From Agrobacterium tumefaciens (lineage in GTDB: Bacteria > Pseudomonadota > Alphaproteobacteria > Rhizobiales > Rhizobiaceae): DNA of 64,000 nucleotides. Position numbers and translations under genes: made by a program. Of this stretch, positions 1 to 8,688 are shown piece after piece. The stretch is taken from contig JAGIAH010000016.1 in assembly GCA_017744915.1 (NCBI GenBank), positions 1 to 64,000 on the forward strand, read 5' to 3'. The notes under the pieces are model-generated. The model was not told the DNA's origin. It searched no databases and saw only the letters and a program-made list of their open reading frames with translations. The first letter of the stretch is position 1. Each line of letters starts with the position of its first letter.

Positions 1-123
1 ATGCAGAAGCGCGACCGTGACGACCGTCCGCGCCGCGATGGCGACCGTCCGGACCGTGGCCCGCGTGAAGATCGTGGTCCCCGCGAAGACCGTCCGCGCC
101 GTCCGCGCGAAGACCGTGCATAA
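1..123 (+). CDS. rpsF: 30S ribosomal protein S6, C-terminal tail (partial)
   Basis: The window opens inside a reading frame in frame 1 that ends with TAA at 121-123. The 40 visible residues are almost entirely Arg, Asp, Pro and Gly in repeated units such as [19 protein letters not shown] and RPRRPRED. Rhizobial S6 proteins carry this kind of disordered charged tail behind the small ribosomal fold, and rpsR follows 16 bp later, as in the usual rpsF-rpsR order. The folded domain of S6, which binds S18 on the 30S platform, lies outside the window. The identification therefore rests on the tail and the neighbour. The methionine at position 1 is probably internal. Confidence 0.8.
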   Translation: MQKRDRDDRPRRDGDRPDRGPREDRGPREDRPRRPREDRA

Positions 124-139
124 GAAGGAGTTTTGATCA

Positions 140-388
140 ATGGCTGACGCATCCTCTTCCCAGGCACGCCGCCCGTTCCACCGCCGTCGCAAGACGTGCC
201 CCTTCTCCGGCGCCAACGCTCCGAAGATCGACTACAAGGACGTTCGTCTCCTGCAGCGCTACATTTCCGAGCGCGGCAAGATCGTTCCGTCGCGCATCAC
301 GGCCGTTTCCCAGAAGAAGCAGCGCGAACTCGCCCAGGCGATCAAGCGCGCCCGCTTCCTCGGCCTGCTGCCCTACGTCGTAGCGTAA
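140..388 (+). CDS. rpsR: 30S ribosomal protein S18
   Basis: 82 residues, normal length for S18, which binds S6 and 16S rRNA on the platform of the 30S subunit. The basic N-terminus leads into a CPF segment and the conserved core [18 protein letters not shown], followed by PSRITAVS and a basic C-terminal helix ending in [11 protein letters not shown]. All of this is typical of bacterial S18. A good ribosome-binding site (aaggag, 125-130) stands 9 bp before the ATG. It is cotranscribed with rpsF, and a hairpin terminator follows 10 bp after the stop, so the DUF2232 gene and rplI downstream probably depend on readthrough or on their own promoter. Confidence 0.97.
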   Translation: MADASSSQARRPFHRRRKTCPFSGANAPKIDYKDVRLLQRYISERGKIVPSRITAVSQKKQRELAQAIKRARFLGLLPYVVA

Positions 389-398
389 TGAATTGAAG

Positions 399-432
399 CG
401 AGGCTGCGCTTTTTTTGGTGCGGCCTCGTTTT
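399..432 (+). terminator. Rho-independent terminator behind rpsR
   Basis: An 11-bp stem with two G-T wobbles pairs 399-409 (CGAGGCTGCGC) with 418-428. The loop is T-rich (410-417) and a short T run follows (429-432). Its position 10 bp after the rpsR stop fits partial or full termination of the rpsF-rpsR transcript. Confidence 0.7.
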
Positions 433-518
433 ATCCGTTGAAGCAACTGACTTTTAATCAGTGGGTTGCGAGTTCCAAATCCTTCCGCGTTGGGCGCGGA
501 TCGATACCATAAAACCCA
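428..518 (+). pseudogene. tRNA-Lys(UUU)-like relic
   Basis: Positions 446-462 form a perfect tRNA-Lys anticodon arm: stem ACTGA/TCAGT around a CTTTTAA loop with anticodon TTT. It is preceded by GCA and followed by GGGTT, as in many alphaproteobacterial lysine tRNAs. A T-loop-like GTTCCAAATC lies at 472-481. GTTTTAT at 428-434 can pair over 7 bp with ATAAAAC at 509-515, which is directly followed by CCA. The D arm is much too short (11 nt between the acceptor strand and the anticodon stem) and no proper 5-bp T stem forms. It is therefore unlikely to be a working tRNA. The tRNA likeness is seen; descent from a tRNA gene is inference. Confidence 0.35.
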
Positions 519-580
519 TGTTGGGGATGAGGCTCTCAGGAGCGATCCTCTAACTGCTTTAGTTTCAGCAGGACAGCGAA

Positions 581-1555
581 GTGCAAAAGTTGAACCAGAC
601 AGTGCTGATCACCGGCGTTCTCGCCGGCATATGCGCCGCGTTTTTAACGCTTGGCGCAACGGCACAGTCGTCCTTTTCCTTCCTGCTCTACGCCGGTTCC
701 GCCATGCCGATCCTGATCGCCGGCATGGGCTGGGGCAATCGCGCCGCCGTCGTCGCCATCATCACCACGGCTCTTATCGGTGCGCTGGTCATGTCGCCGC
801 TTTTCGCGCTGACCATTGCCATCTTCACGCTGATCCCGGCCGGCTGGCTTTCGCATCTCGCCAATCTGGCGCGCCCGGCTTCCGAACTTGGCGGCCCGGA
901 TGATCTGCTTGCCTGGTATCCGCTGTCCGGCATCGTGCTGCATCTTTGCATTCTGGTCTCTGTCGCCGTCGTTATTCTCGGCTGGATGATCGGTTATGGT
1001 CCCGATCTCGTCGCGCGTCTGATCGACGTGATTATGACCTCGGTTCAGAATAGCGAACCTTTGTTCCAACCCGATGTCGAGGGACTGGCGCGGGCGAAGT
1101 CCCTGTTCGTACTGATGCTGCCGATCGTTCAGGGCGGTCTTTGGGTCATCCTGCTGTTTGCGGCCTATTATTTCGCGACCCGGCTGGTCGGTTCCTTCGG
1201 CAAGAGCCTTCGTCCGCGCGAAGACATTGCTTCCGCGCTGCGCATGCACCGCAATGCGATCTTCATCTTTCTCGGCGGCATCCTCGCCATGTTCTTCGGG
1301 GGCGTCGCCGCCATGGTTGGTGCCGTCATCTGCGGCACCTTCGGCGCGGGCTTCCTGATGGCGGGTTATGCCTCGCTGCATAAAAAAGCGCGTGGAAAGG
1401 ACTGGCGGCTGCCGGTTCTCATCCTCGCTTATCTCTCGGCGGTCTTTGTCTTTCCGCTGTTCATCATTCTCGTGCTCGGCCTGAGCGACGTGCGCAGCAC
1501 GATCTCTCTGACGCCGGCACGGAAAACCGACACAACGAACGAAACCAAACCATAG
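581..1555 (+). CDS. DUF2232 multi-pass membrane protein
   Basis: 324 residues with about eight hydrophobic segments: an N-terminal pair from about residue 8, strong helices near residues 105-130 and 180-205, and a C-terminal group from about 225 to 305. This matches the DUF2232 (YybS-like) inner-membrane family, whose function is not established. The start is GTG at 581, with AGGA at 570-573 as ribosome-binding site. The gene always-between position, rpsR on one side and rplI on the other, is characteristic of Rhizobiales and suggests coexpression with ribosomal proteins. It is followed 14 bp later by rplI. No catalytic motif is visible. Confidence 0.85.
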   Translation: MQKLNQTVLITGVLAGICAAFLTLGATAQSSFSFLLYAGSAMPILIAGMGWGNRAAVVAIITTALIGALVMSPLFALTIAIFTLIPAGWLSHLANLARPASELGGPDDLLAWYPLSGIVLHLCILVSVAVVILGWMIGYGPDLVARLIDVIMTSVQNSEPLFQPDVEGLARAKSLFVLMLPIVQGGLWVILLFAAYYFATRLVGSFGKSLRPREDIASALRMHRNAIFIFLGGILAMFFGGVAAMVGAVICGTFGAGFLMAGYASLHKKARGKDWRLPVLILAYLSAVFVFPLFIILVLGLSDVRSTISLTPARKTDTTNETKP

Positions 1556-1569
1556 AAAGGATCAAGAAG

Positions 1570-2145
1570 ATGGACGTTATTCTTCTCGAACGCATCAACA
1601 AGCTCGGCCAGATGGGCGAAACCGTCAAGGTTCGCGACGGCTATGCCCGTAACTTCCTGCTGCCGCAGGGCAAGGCGCTGCGCGCCAACGCCGCCAACAA
1701 GACCCGTTTCGAAACCGAGCGCGCAACGCTCGAAGCCCGTAACCTCGAGCGCAAGTCGGAAGCCCAGAAGGTTGCAGAGGCTCTCGAAGGCAAGTCCTTC
1801 ATCGTCGTCCGTTCGGCTGGCGAAACCGGCCAGCTGTACGGTTCTGTTGCTGCCCGCGACGTCGTCGAAATCCTCGGCGCCGAAGGCTTCAACATCGGCC
1901 GCAACCAGGTTGAACTGAACACGCCGATCAAGACCATCGGCCTGCACAACGTCACCCTGCACCTGCATGCCGAAGTCGAGCTTCAGGTTGAGCTGAACGT
2001 TGCCCGTTCGGCTGAAGAAGCAGAACGTCAGGCCAAGGGCGAAAGCCTCACCTCCGCTGACGCCATCTACGGCGTTGACGAAGACGCGCTGCGTCCGGAA
2101 GACTTCTTCGATCCGGAAGCTGACCGCGACGGCGACGACGAATAA
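1570..2145 (+). CDS. rplI: 50S ribosomal protein L9
   Basis: 191 residues. The N-terminal domain begins [19 protein letters not shown] and continues with [17 protein letters not shown], the L9 signature that binds 23S rRNA. A long central helix connects to the C-terminal domain (about residues 75-150). The acidic extension after residue 150 makes the protein longer than the roughly 150 residues of E. coli L9, which is usual in Rhizobiales. A ribosome-binding site (aaagga, about 1556-1562) precedes the ATG. A strong terminator follows. Confidence 0.97.
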   Translation: MDVILLERINKLGQMGETVKVRDGYARNFLLPQGKALRANAANKTRFETERATLEARNLERKSEAQKVAEALEGKSFIVVRSAGETGQLYGSVAARDVVEILGAEGFNIGRNQVELNTPIKTIGLHNVTLHLHAEVELQVELNVARSAEEAERQAKGESLTSADAIYGVDEDALRPEDFFDPEADRDGDDE

Positions 2146-2168
2146 GATTTGGCTTAACGGCCAAAGGA

Positions 2169-2202
2169 AAACCCCGGATGGCGACATCCGGGGTTTTTTT
2201 GT
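2169..2202 (+). terminator. Rho-independent terminator behind rplI
   Basis: A perfect 12-bp stem pairs 2169-2180 (AAACCCCGGATG) with 2185-2196 around a GCGA tetraloop, followed by a T run to about 2200. It lies 24 bp after the rplI stop and closes the ribosomal protein operon. Confidence 0.93.
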
Positions 2203-2230
2203 TTGCGGGCTTCGAGTTTGCCGTTGGATA

Positions 2231-2368
2231 CCCCCCTCTGCCCTGCCGGGCATCTCCCCCTCAAGGGGAGAGATCACGGCCATCTCGACGTTTGAGAATG
2301 AAGCAACGGTAAAGCTTCTTGCTGATCTCCCCCCTTGAGGGGGAGATGTCCGGCAGGACAGAGGGGGG
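2231..2368. repeat. Palindromic intergenic repeat, family A, copy 1
   Basis: Two arms of about 37 bp are inverted relative to each other: CCCCCTCTGCCCTGCCGGGC... at 2231-2267 and its near-complement at 2332-2368. About 65 bp of unrelated sequence separates them. The same arms occur again at 18361-18512. The size, structure and intergenic location resemble RIME-type repeats of rhizobia. It sits between the convergent ends of rplI and the hlyD-like gene. Confidence 0.85.
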
Positions 2369-2395
2369 TGCCTCTCGGCACACTCCAGAGCAAGA

Positions 2396-3463
2396 CTACT
2401 TCGCCGCCGTCTCCGCCCCATCCGGCGCCTTGCTCTTATCCACATGCACCACCACCGACATGCCCGGCGAAAGCTCAGCCGCGAGCGGCTGATCCGCATC
2501 GATCACAATCCGCACGCCGAGACGCTGGGCGATCTTCACGAAATTGCCGGTCGCATTGTCAGGCTTGATGACGGCGAATTCCGAACCCGTCGCGGGCGAG
2601 AACCGCTCCACATGGCCGGTCAGCTTGCGGCGATGCAGCGCGTCGACTGAAATCGTCACCGGCTGGCCCACCTGCATGCCGGCGAGCTGGGTTTCCTTGA
2701 AATTGGCGATAACCCAGACATCATGCGGCACGACGGCCATCAGCTGCGTGCCGGCGGTGACATATTGGCCTGTGCGGACGCCCACTTCGCCGAGCCTGCC
2801 ATCCACGGGCGCGTGGATTTCGGTATTGGCGAGGTCGATCCGGGCGAGTTCGACGGTGGCTTCGGCATTGGCGACGGCGGCCTGCAATGAGCTGCGGTTG
2901 ACGATGATCGTCTGCAGATCCTGACGGGAAACCTCGAGCGCCGCTTTCGCCTGCGACAGCGATGCCCGTGCCTTTTCAAGCGCGGCATGGGCTTCTTCCT
3001 GCAGGCTGGAGGTTCCCGCACCGCTCTTGATGAGGTTATCCTGCCGGTCGGAGGCGAGCTGCGCCTGTTTCAGCGAAGCCTCGGCGCTGTCGACCGCCGC
3101 CTCGCTGGAGCGGATATTGGCATTGGCGGCATTTTCCTGCTGGCGGGAATTGTCGAGCGCTGCCTTGTGGGTATCGAGTGTGGCTTCCGCCTGCGCCTGT
3201 TTCTGGCGATAGATGCGGTCATCGATCCTGGCCAGCAGGGCGCCCTGCTTCACTTCCTGATAGTCCTTCACCGGGACATCCACGACATAACCACTGACCT
3301 GCGGGCTCATGGTCGTCACATAACCGCGCACGAAGGCGTTGTCTGTCATTTCAACGGTGGAGAGGAAAGGCGGCAGCCGCCAGGCGTAAAGCACGAGCGC
3401 CACACCGGCGACGCCGCCGAGTAGAACGAGGATGGAAACGGGAGTAAAAAACTTCTTCAGCAT
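2396..3463 (-). CDS. HlyD/EmrA-family membrane fusion protein of an efflux pump
   Basis: 355 residues. One N-terminal transmembrane anchor (about residues 8-28) is followed by a beta-barrel/lipoyl start (NAFVRGYVTTMSPQVSGYV), a long coiled-coil hairpin rich in Ala, Gln and Glu (about 90-205), and the second lipoyl half with the hallmark HAPVDGRLGEVGVRTGQYV. The C-terminal barrel follows. This is the periplasmic adaptor that links an inner-membrane MFS pump to a TolC-type outer-membrane channel. It is encoded 18 bp downstream of the MFS gene and is last in a three-gene operon, so the pair is EmrAB-like. No TolC gene is nearby. Confidence 0.93.
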   Translation of the reverse strand: MLKKFFTPVSILVLLGGVAGVALVLYAWRLPPFLSTVEMTDNAFVRGYVTTMSPQVSGYVVDVPVKDYQEVKQGALLARIDDRIYRQKQAQAEATLDTHKAALDNSRQQENAANANIRSSEAAVDSAEASLKQAQLASDRQDNLIKSGAGTSSLQEEAHAALEKARASLSQAKAALEVSRQDLQTIIVNRSSLQAAVANAEATVELARIDLANTEIHAPVDGRLGEVGVRTGQYVTAGTQLMAVVPHDVWVIANFKETQLAGMQVGQPVTISVDALHRRKLTGHVERFSPATGSEFAVIKPDNATGNFVKIAQRLGVRIVIDADQPLAAELSPGMSVVVHVDKSKAPDGAETAAK

Positions 3464-3481
3464 AATGTCACTCTTGGAGGT

Positions 3482-5233
3482 TCAAGACTGTGGCGCCGGC
3501 GCGGCATCGGCATTGTTCCCCGCGAGGAACGGACGGATGCGCAACCATGCAAGGTGGAGTAAAAGCGCGACCAAGGCCAGCGCCGAAACGACGGATATCA
3601 GCAGGAACGTATCATTATAGGCGAGCACATAGGCTTCCCTGCTGACCTGCTGGCCAAGCAGCGCCAGACCTTCCGCCTTCAGCAGCGCCGGATCGGTGAT
3701 GACATGGCTGTAGGAACCGGAAAGCTGCGACACGCGCTGGGCGACCAGGGGATTGGTGAGCAGGATATTTTCCACCAGAATATTGGAGTGAAACTTCTCC
3801 CGCAGCGTTACGAAACTGCCGAGCAGCCCGGTCATCAGCATCGAACCTGTGATCTGGGTAAACAGGAAGATGGTGATGAAATTCACCAGATAGGGCGCAC
3901 CTCTGGCAAGGGCCGCGGCAAACCCCTTGGACATGACCGGCGGCAGGAACATGGCCGCGCCAAAGGCAATCATCATCTGGCTGAGATACATTTGCTCGGG
4001 CCGCGTCAGATTGGTGGACTGGCTGTCCATGAACGAGCCGGCCGCAATCAGTGTCAGCGCGATCACATGGGCGGTATCGACATATTTCGTCAGCATCAGC
4101 CAGGCGCAGGCGGCACCGCCAAGCACGGTAGCCAGCAGCACCAGCGCGTAAAGCGTGGTCGTCTGGTCGTTCAGCAGGCCCAGCTGCTGATAGAAGCTGA
4201 CCGCCGTCGAGGATTGCTCGGACGAAACCGCGCGGTAAACGAGCAGCACCGCAATGACATGCAGATTGGTCTTCGAGAATATCCAGCGCAGGTCGAGCAG
4301 CGGGTTCTTGCGCGGCAGTTCGATGAAGGCCATCAGCGTCAGAAGCGCGATCGACGTCGCCAGAAGCGCGCCCAGCCACCACGTCTCGAACCACCAGTAG
4401 AACCGGCCAAGCGTGAGCATGATCGCGAGGCAACCGAGACCGCCGGCAAACAGCAGATAACTCAGAATATCCATGCGCTCGATGACTTTCGCACGCGGCG
4501 GCGGCGTGACCTTGAGAACGTGGATCATGGCGCCGGCGATCAGCGCAAATCCCACTTCCATGGAATAGAGCGCGTTCCAGCCACCGATTTCCAGCAGGGA
4601 GGGCGAAACGATGCGGGCCAGCGGCGCCGACAGCAGGGTGCCTGTCAGTGCGATGCTGAAACCGAGCGAGAATTTCCGCGCCGGCGGAAAGGCCTCCAGA
4701 ATATAGAGGAAACCGAGCGAGGAAATCGGCGCCGCCGCCATGCCGCTGACGAAACGGATGACGATGGCCGAATGCAGGTCCGTGACGAAGAGATTGAGAC
4801 AGGACGCGACAACGAAGGCGACGATCGAGAGTTCGGCAAAGGGCCGCAGGCCATATTGCGCCCGCACCTTGAAGAGCGCGATGGAGAAGGTGGCATAGGG
4901 CGCCATATAGGCGGCGGAAAGCCACGCCACCTCCGCCACCGTTGCGGAAAACTCGCCCTGCAACTGGTAGATATTGGCCATGAGGAGGTTCATGCCCAGA
5001 CCCTGGGTAATGAAGAACGACAGACCGGCGAAGATAAAGCAGAGCCGCAGCCACAGCGGCCGCTCAACCGGCTGCGGCACAGCGGGAGCGGCAGGCTCCG
5101 GCACGGTCTCGCCCGCGCCCGCAGCACTTGACGGCGCAGGCGCTTCCTCTTTCGGAAACGCTGTGGTGGCGGCGGTCGCCTCGGCGTTTTCGGAAGCGGC
5201 CTCATCCGTGGTTTGCGGCAACACGCTGCTCAC
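3482..5233 (-). CDS. MFS drug transporter (DHA2/EmrB type)
   Basis: 583 residues. An Ala/Glu/Pro-rich cytoplasmic N-terminus of about 60 residues precedes roughly 14 transmembrane segments, the topology of the DHA2 family (EmrB, QacA). It would exchange protons for hydrophobic drugs or plant phenolics and pass them to the HlyD-type partner encoded next. The start codon overlaps the MarR stop (ATGA at 5230-5233), so the two are translationally coupled. The classical motif A is weak here. The substrate cannot be read from sequence. Confidence 0.9.
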   Translation of the reverse strand: MSSVLPQTTDEAASENAEATAATTAFPKEEAPAPSSAAGAGETVPEPAAPAVPQPVERPLWLRLCFIFAGLSFFITQGLGMNLLMANIYQLQGEFSATVAEVAWLSAAYMAPYATFSIALFKVRAQYGLRPFAELSIVAFVVASCLNLFVTDLHSAIVIRFVSGMAAAPISSLGFLYILEAFPPARKFSLGFSIALTGTLLSAPLARIVSPSLLEIGGWNALYSMEVGFALIAGAMIHVLKVTPPPRAKVIERMDILSYLLFAGGLGCLAIMLTLGRFYWWFETWWLGALLATSIALLTLMAFIELPRKNPLLDLRWIFSKTNLHVIAVLLVYRAVSSEQSSTAVSFYQQLGLLNDQTTTLYALVLLATVLGGAACAWLMLTKYVDTAHVIALTLIAAGSFMDSQSTNLTRPEQMYLSQMMIAFGAAMFLPPVMSKGFAAALARGAPYLVNFITIFLFTQITGSMLMTGLLGSFVTLREKFHSNILVENILLTNPLVAQRVSQLSGSYSHVITDPALLKAEGLALLGQQVSREAYVLAYNDTFLLISVVSALALVALLLHLAWLRIRPFLAGNNADAAPAPQS

Positions 5234-5685
5234 GATTGCGCCCTCCCGGCTGCGAGGTTTTGCAGATTGGCGGAAAGCCGGCGCATCACATCGAGCGCCA
5301 TCGCCAGTTCCTGTGAGGAAATATCGGCAGCGATTTCCGAACGCAGCGTCTTTGCCACCGCCTGCACCGTTTCCGAGGTCTTCTCACCCTCCGCCGTCAT
5401 GTGGATGCGTTTGGCGCGACGGTCGTTCTCATCGGAGCGGCGCTCGATGAGGTTCTGTTTCTCCATACCATCCAGCACCCGCACCAGCGTCGGGGTTTCA
5501 ATTTCCATTTCCTCGGCAAGTTCCGTCTGGGTCAGCGCACCGCGCCGCGACAGCGCAAAAAGCGCACGCGCACGGGCCAGCGTCAGCCCGCTTTCCCCTA
5601 CCCGCGCATCGAAAAACGCGCGCAGTTTGCGGGTGAAAGCGGAGACTTCATCCAGAAGCTGTTCCTTGTCGGTCTCGCGGGACAT
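5230..5685 (-). CDS. MarR-family transcriptional regulator of the efflux operon
   Basis: 151 residues with a winged helix-turn-helix: helices around LTQTELAEEMEIETPTLVRVLDGME (residues about 50-75) and the wing motif DENDRRAKRIHMT (about 85-98) that defines MarR proteins. It is the first gene of the operon and overlaps the MFS gene by 4 bp. That arrangement is typical of an autoregulated EmrR/MarR repressor released by phenolic compounds. The ligand is inference from the family. A candidate operator lies directly upstream. Confidence 0.93.
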   Translation of the reverse strand: MSRETDKEQLLDEVSAFTRKLRAFFDARVGESGLTLARARALFALSRRGALTQTELAEEMEIETPTLVRVLDGMEKQNLIERRSDENDRRAKRIHMTAEGEKTSETVQAVAKTLRSEIAADISSQELAMALDVMRRLSANLQNLAAGRAQS

Positions 5686-5694
5686 ATCAGCAAG

Positions 5695-5707
5695 CCTTAT
5701 AATTAGG
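5695..5707. promoter_or_regulatory. Candidate operator of the MarR/efflux operon
   Basis: CCTTATAATTAGG is an imperfect 13-bp palindrome that differs from its own complement only at two symmetric positions and the centre. It lies 10 bp upstream of the MarR start in an AT-rich stretch, which is where MarR proteins commonly bind their own promoter. Binding is inferred, not shown. Confidence 0.35.
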
Positions 5708-5996
5708 ATACTATTTATTTTCTGCCTATTTATTCGGAAGCCTGACGATTTTCAAGTTTCTTTCATGCCGGGTCTGCCATGCGGTAAACTCATGGCAGCG
5801 AATCACCTCGCCGGAAAATTCCGGCACCTTGTCCCCACCAGCCTGTGGATTGCTGGGGACAACTGAAGATGTGATCCGGCTGCACGGAGCAGACGTCAGC
5901 CTGCCACAGAGTGTTGCAACAATATCATTGACTGCCATGCCCCAGGAAGCCAAACCCGAGGTTTAAGGACAAAGGCAAAGGGAGATCGCGCAAACC

Positions 5997-7493
5997 ATGA
6001 ACGACGCTGTGAGAAAGATCACCCCCGCGCAGCCGGCGGAACCGCATTACCGCGAGGCGCCGAACAACATCGAGGCCGAACAGGCGCTGCTGGGCGCCAT
6101 CCTCGTCAATAACGACGCCTATTACCGCGTCTCGGACTTCTTGAAGCCCGTGCATCTTTACGAGCCGCTGCACCGCAAGATTTTCGAGGTGGCGGGCGAT
6201 ATTATCCGCATGGGCAAGACCGCCAATCCGGTGACGATCAAGACCTTCCTGCCGGCCGATGACAAGATCGGCGACCTGACGGTGGCACAGTACCTCGCAC
6301 GTCTGGCGGCCGAAGCCGTATCGATCATCAATGCGGAAGATTACGGCCGGGCGATCTATGATCTGGCGCTGCGCCGCGCGCTGATCCAGATCGGCGAGGA
6401 TGTCGTCAACATCGCCTATGACGCGCCGCTCGACATGCCACCGCAGGCGCAGATCGAAGACACCGAACGCCGCCTGTTCGAGCTGGCGGAAACCGGCCGT
6501 TACGACGGCGGTTTCCAGTCGTTCAACGATGCGGTGGCGTTGGCGATCGACATGGCGGGCGCCGCCTTCGAACGCGACGGCAACCTCTCCGGCATTTCCA
6601 CCGGCATTCATTCGCTCGACGGCCGCATGGGCGGCCTGCAGCGTTCCGACCTTATCGTGCTTGCGGGTCGTCCGGGTATGGGCAAGACCTCGCTTGCAAC
6701 CAACATCGCCTATAATATCGCCGCCTCGTATGAGCAGGAAGTGCAGCCGGACGGTTCGTTCAAGGCGAAGAACGGCGGCGTCGTCGGCTTTTATTCGCTC
6801 GAAATGTCGTCCGAACAGCTGGCCACCCGTATCATTTCCGAGCAGACGGAAGTCTCCTCCTCGAAAATCCGCCGTGGTGACATTACCGAGGCCGATTTCG
6901 AAAAGCTCGTCGCCTGCAGCCAGATGATGCAGAAGGTGCCGCTTTATATCGACCAGACCGGTGGTATCTCGATTGCCCAGCTTTCCGCCCGCGCCCGCCG
7001 CCTGAAGCGCCAGCGCGGCCTCGATGTTCTGGTCGTGGACTATATTCAGCTGATGACCGGCGGCGGCAAGGGCGGTGAAAACCGCGTGCAGGAAATCACC
7101 CAGATCACCACGGGTCTGAAGGCGCTGGGCAAGGAACTCAACGTTCCGATCATCGCGCTCTCACAGCTCTCCCGTGCGGTGGAAAACCGCGAAGACAAGC
7201 GCCCGCAGCTTTCCGACCTTCGTGAATCCGGCTCCATCGAGCAGGACGCCGACGTCGTGCTGTTCGTGTTCCGTGAGGAATATTACGTCAAGAACATGGA
7301 ACCGCGCGATATTTCCGATCCCAAATATGCCGAGTGGGAAGCCCTGTTCGACAAGGTGAAAGGCACGGCAGACGTCATCATCGCCAAGCAGCGTCACGGA
7401 CCGACCGGCACGGTGAAGCTCGCCTTCCAGTCCGAATTCACCCGCTTTGCGGATCTCGCCGATCCGAGCTTCACCCAGTACGAAGAGCATTGA
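5997..7493 (+). CDS. dnaB: Replicative DNA helicase DnaB
   Basis: 498 residues, usual length. The N-terminal DnaB domain (about residues 20-125, starting PNNIEAEQALLGAIL) leads to the RecA-like motor with Walker A GRPGMGKTS near residue 225, Walker B LDVLVVDYIQLM and the C-terminal ESGSIEQDADVVLF motif. The hexameric enzyme unwinds DNA ahead of the replisome. A purine-rich ribosome-binding site (aaagggaga) precedes the ATG. In this window it stands alone, without the alr gene directly adjacent: alr lies 2.1 kb downstream behind leftward azlCD and araC genes. Confidence 0.98.
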   Translation: MNDAVRKITPAQPAEPHYREAPNNIEAEQALLGAILVNNDAYYRVSDFLKPVHLYEPLHRKIFEVAGDIIRMGKTANPVTIKTFLPADDKIGDLTVAQYLARLAAEAVSIINAEDYGRAIYDLALRRALIQIGEDVVNIAYDAPLDMPPQAQIEDTERRLFELAETGRYDGGFQSFNDAVALAIDMAGAAFERDGNLSGISTGIHSLDGRMGGLQRSDLIVLAGRPGMGKTSLATNIAYNIAASYEQEVQPDGSFKAKNGGVVGFYSLEMSSEQLATRIISEQTEVSSSKIRRGDITEADFEKLVACSQMMQKVPLYIDQTGGISIAQLSARARRLKRQRGLDVLVVDYIQLMTGGGKGGENRVQEITQITTGLKALGKELNVPIIALSQLSRAVENREDKRPQLSDLRESGSIEQDADVVLFVFREEYYVKNMEPRDISDPKYAEWEALFDKVKGTADVIIAKQRHGPTGTVKLAFQSEFTRFADLADPSFTQYEEH

Positions 7494-7502
7494 TCCGGAT
7501 AT

Positions 7503-7532
7503 GGCGAGGGTGAAACATCTTTCACCCTCGCC
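7503..7532. terminator. Perfect hairpin between dnaB and azlD
   Basis: A 13-bp perfect stem (GGCGAGGGTGAAA at 7503-7515 with 7520-7532) has a 4-nt loop. It sits 10 bp after the dnaB stop, between convergent genes. No T run follows on either strand, so it is either a weak terminator or an RNA 3'-end stabiliser. Confidence 0.6.
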
Positions 7533-7591
7533 GCCAGTCCCGCATTCCGAACACAAGGCCAGAGTCTTTTCAGGGCCTTGGCAGACTTTTC

Positions 7592-7894
7592 TTACAATCC
7601 GATTCCGCGCAGCAGCGCCACGGACGCAACGCCGAGCGCGGCGGCCGGCAGCAGGCTGAGACGGAGCGCGGCGACGGCGGTTATTGCACAGGCGATGGTT
7701 TCCGCCAGTCCGCTGGCGAGCACCGTCGGTGTGACCACGGCCATAAGAACGGCGGGTGGCACCACGCCGAGCGCCTTTTTTAGACGCGGCGTCAGGGCGA
7801 AATGATTGACCATCAGCAGGCCGCCAAGGCGTGTGGCGATGGTTGCAGCCATCATGGCAAGGATCGTCAGAAGCGTGTTCGGGTCGAGCGTCAT
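7592..7894 (-). CDS. azlD: AzlD-family small subunit of an amino-acid exporter
   Basis: 100 residues forming three to four hydrophobic helices, with the AzlD features ATRLGG near residue 20 and VPPAVLMAVV near 45. AzlD works with AzlC to export branched-chain amino acids or their analogues. The start codon overlaps the azlC stop by 4 bp (7891-7894). Specificity for branched-chain substrates is family knowledge only. Confidence 0.9.
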   Translation of the reverse strand: MTLDPNTLLTILAMMAATIATRLGGLLMVNHFALTPRLKKALGVVPPAVLMAVVTPTVLASGLAETIACAITAVAALRLSLLPAAALGVASVALLRGIGL

Positions 7895-8595
7895 GCCGGC
7901 TGCTCCGCCTGTTCCTCACGGCCGAAGGCGGCGACGGCAAGCCCCGCCAGTGCGCCGGCGGCGATATACCAGGCACCCGGAACCACCGCATGCGTTAGAT
8001 AGGCGGCAGATGCGCTGGCCAGAAGCACGAAGCCGGTTTCCCTGCCCTTCCAGAAACCCATGAGAAGCACGATGAAGACGGCGGGAAAGGCGAAATCCAG
8101 ACCGGTGACCGACATGTCTCCCACCACCGAGCCAAGCAGCGCACCGGCAAGGGTTGCGAGGTTCCAGACGAGATAGATGGAGAGCGCAGCACCCGTGAAG
8201 AAGGCCGCCGTCAGCCTGCCGGCGATGACCCGGAATTCCGACAGCGCCCAGGATTCATCCGTCAGCACCAGCATGGCCGCATATTTCCGCCAACCCCTGA
8301 AATCATCCATCTTGCCGGCGATGGAGGCGCTCATCAGCACATGGCGCAGATTGACCAGCAGAGCCGCGAAACCGAGCGCGCTCCAGCTGGCCGGATGGGT
8401 CCAGAGATCCATGGCGACGAATTGAGAGCCGCCGGCAAAGACCAGCAGCGACATCAGCGAGGCTTCCAGCGGCGACAGGCCCTTGCCGATGGCGACTGCA
8501 CCGAACACCACGCCGATCGGCACCATGGCGACCAGCAATGGCGCGGCGGCCCTCAGCCCCGCGATAAATTCCGGGCGTTTTCCCGATATGGACAT
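7891..8595 (-). CDS. azlC: AzlC-family large subunit of an amino-acid exporter
   Basis: 234 residues with about six to seven transmembrane helices. The N-terminal FIAGLRAAAPLLVAMVPIGVVFG and the LEASLMSLLVFAGGSQFVAMDLW region are diagnostic for AzlC. It is the first gene of an azlCD pair. The AraC-type gene immediately upstream on the same strand (93 bp away) is the likely local regulator. Confidence 0.93.
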   Translation of the reverse strand: MSISGKRPEFIAGLRAAAPLLVAMVPIGVVFGAVAIGKGLSPLEASLMSLLVFAGGSQFVAMDLWTHPASWSALGFAALLVNLRHVLMSASIAGKMDDFRGWRKYAAMLVLTDESWALSEFRVIAGRLTAAFFTGAALSIYLVWNLATLAGALLGSVVGDMSVTGLDFAFPAVFIVLLMGFWKGRETGFVLLASASAAYLTHAVVPGAWYIAAGALAGLAVAAFGREEQAEQPA

Positions 8596-8688
8596 CGCAT
8601 TCTCCCTTTCAGACGAAAGGGATTACGCCCACGCCCCGCCGCGGTCTTGAACGAAAGTGATGTTGCGCAGGGAAAGATGTGCGGAACG

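Noticed and set aside
1429-2499. 356-codon minus-strand frame across rplI and a repeat
   Set aside because: Runs through a terminator and palindromic repeat, and is antisense to rplI.
3615-5131. Long frames on both strands overlapping the MFS gene (479 codons minus, 475 codons plus)
   Set aside because: Compositionally skewed (Arg/His/Gln/Gly-rich) shadows. The MFS frame has transmembrane pattern and couples to MarR.
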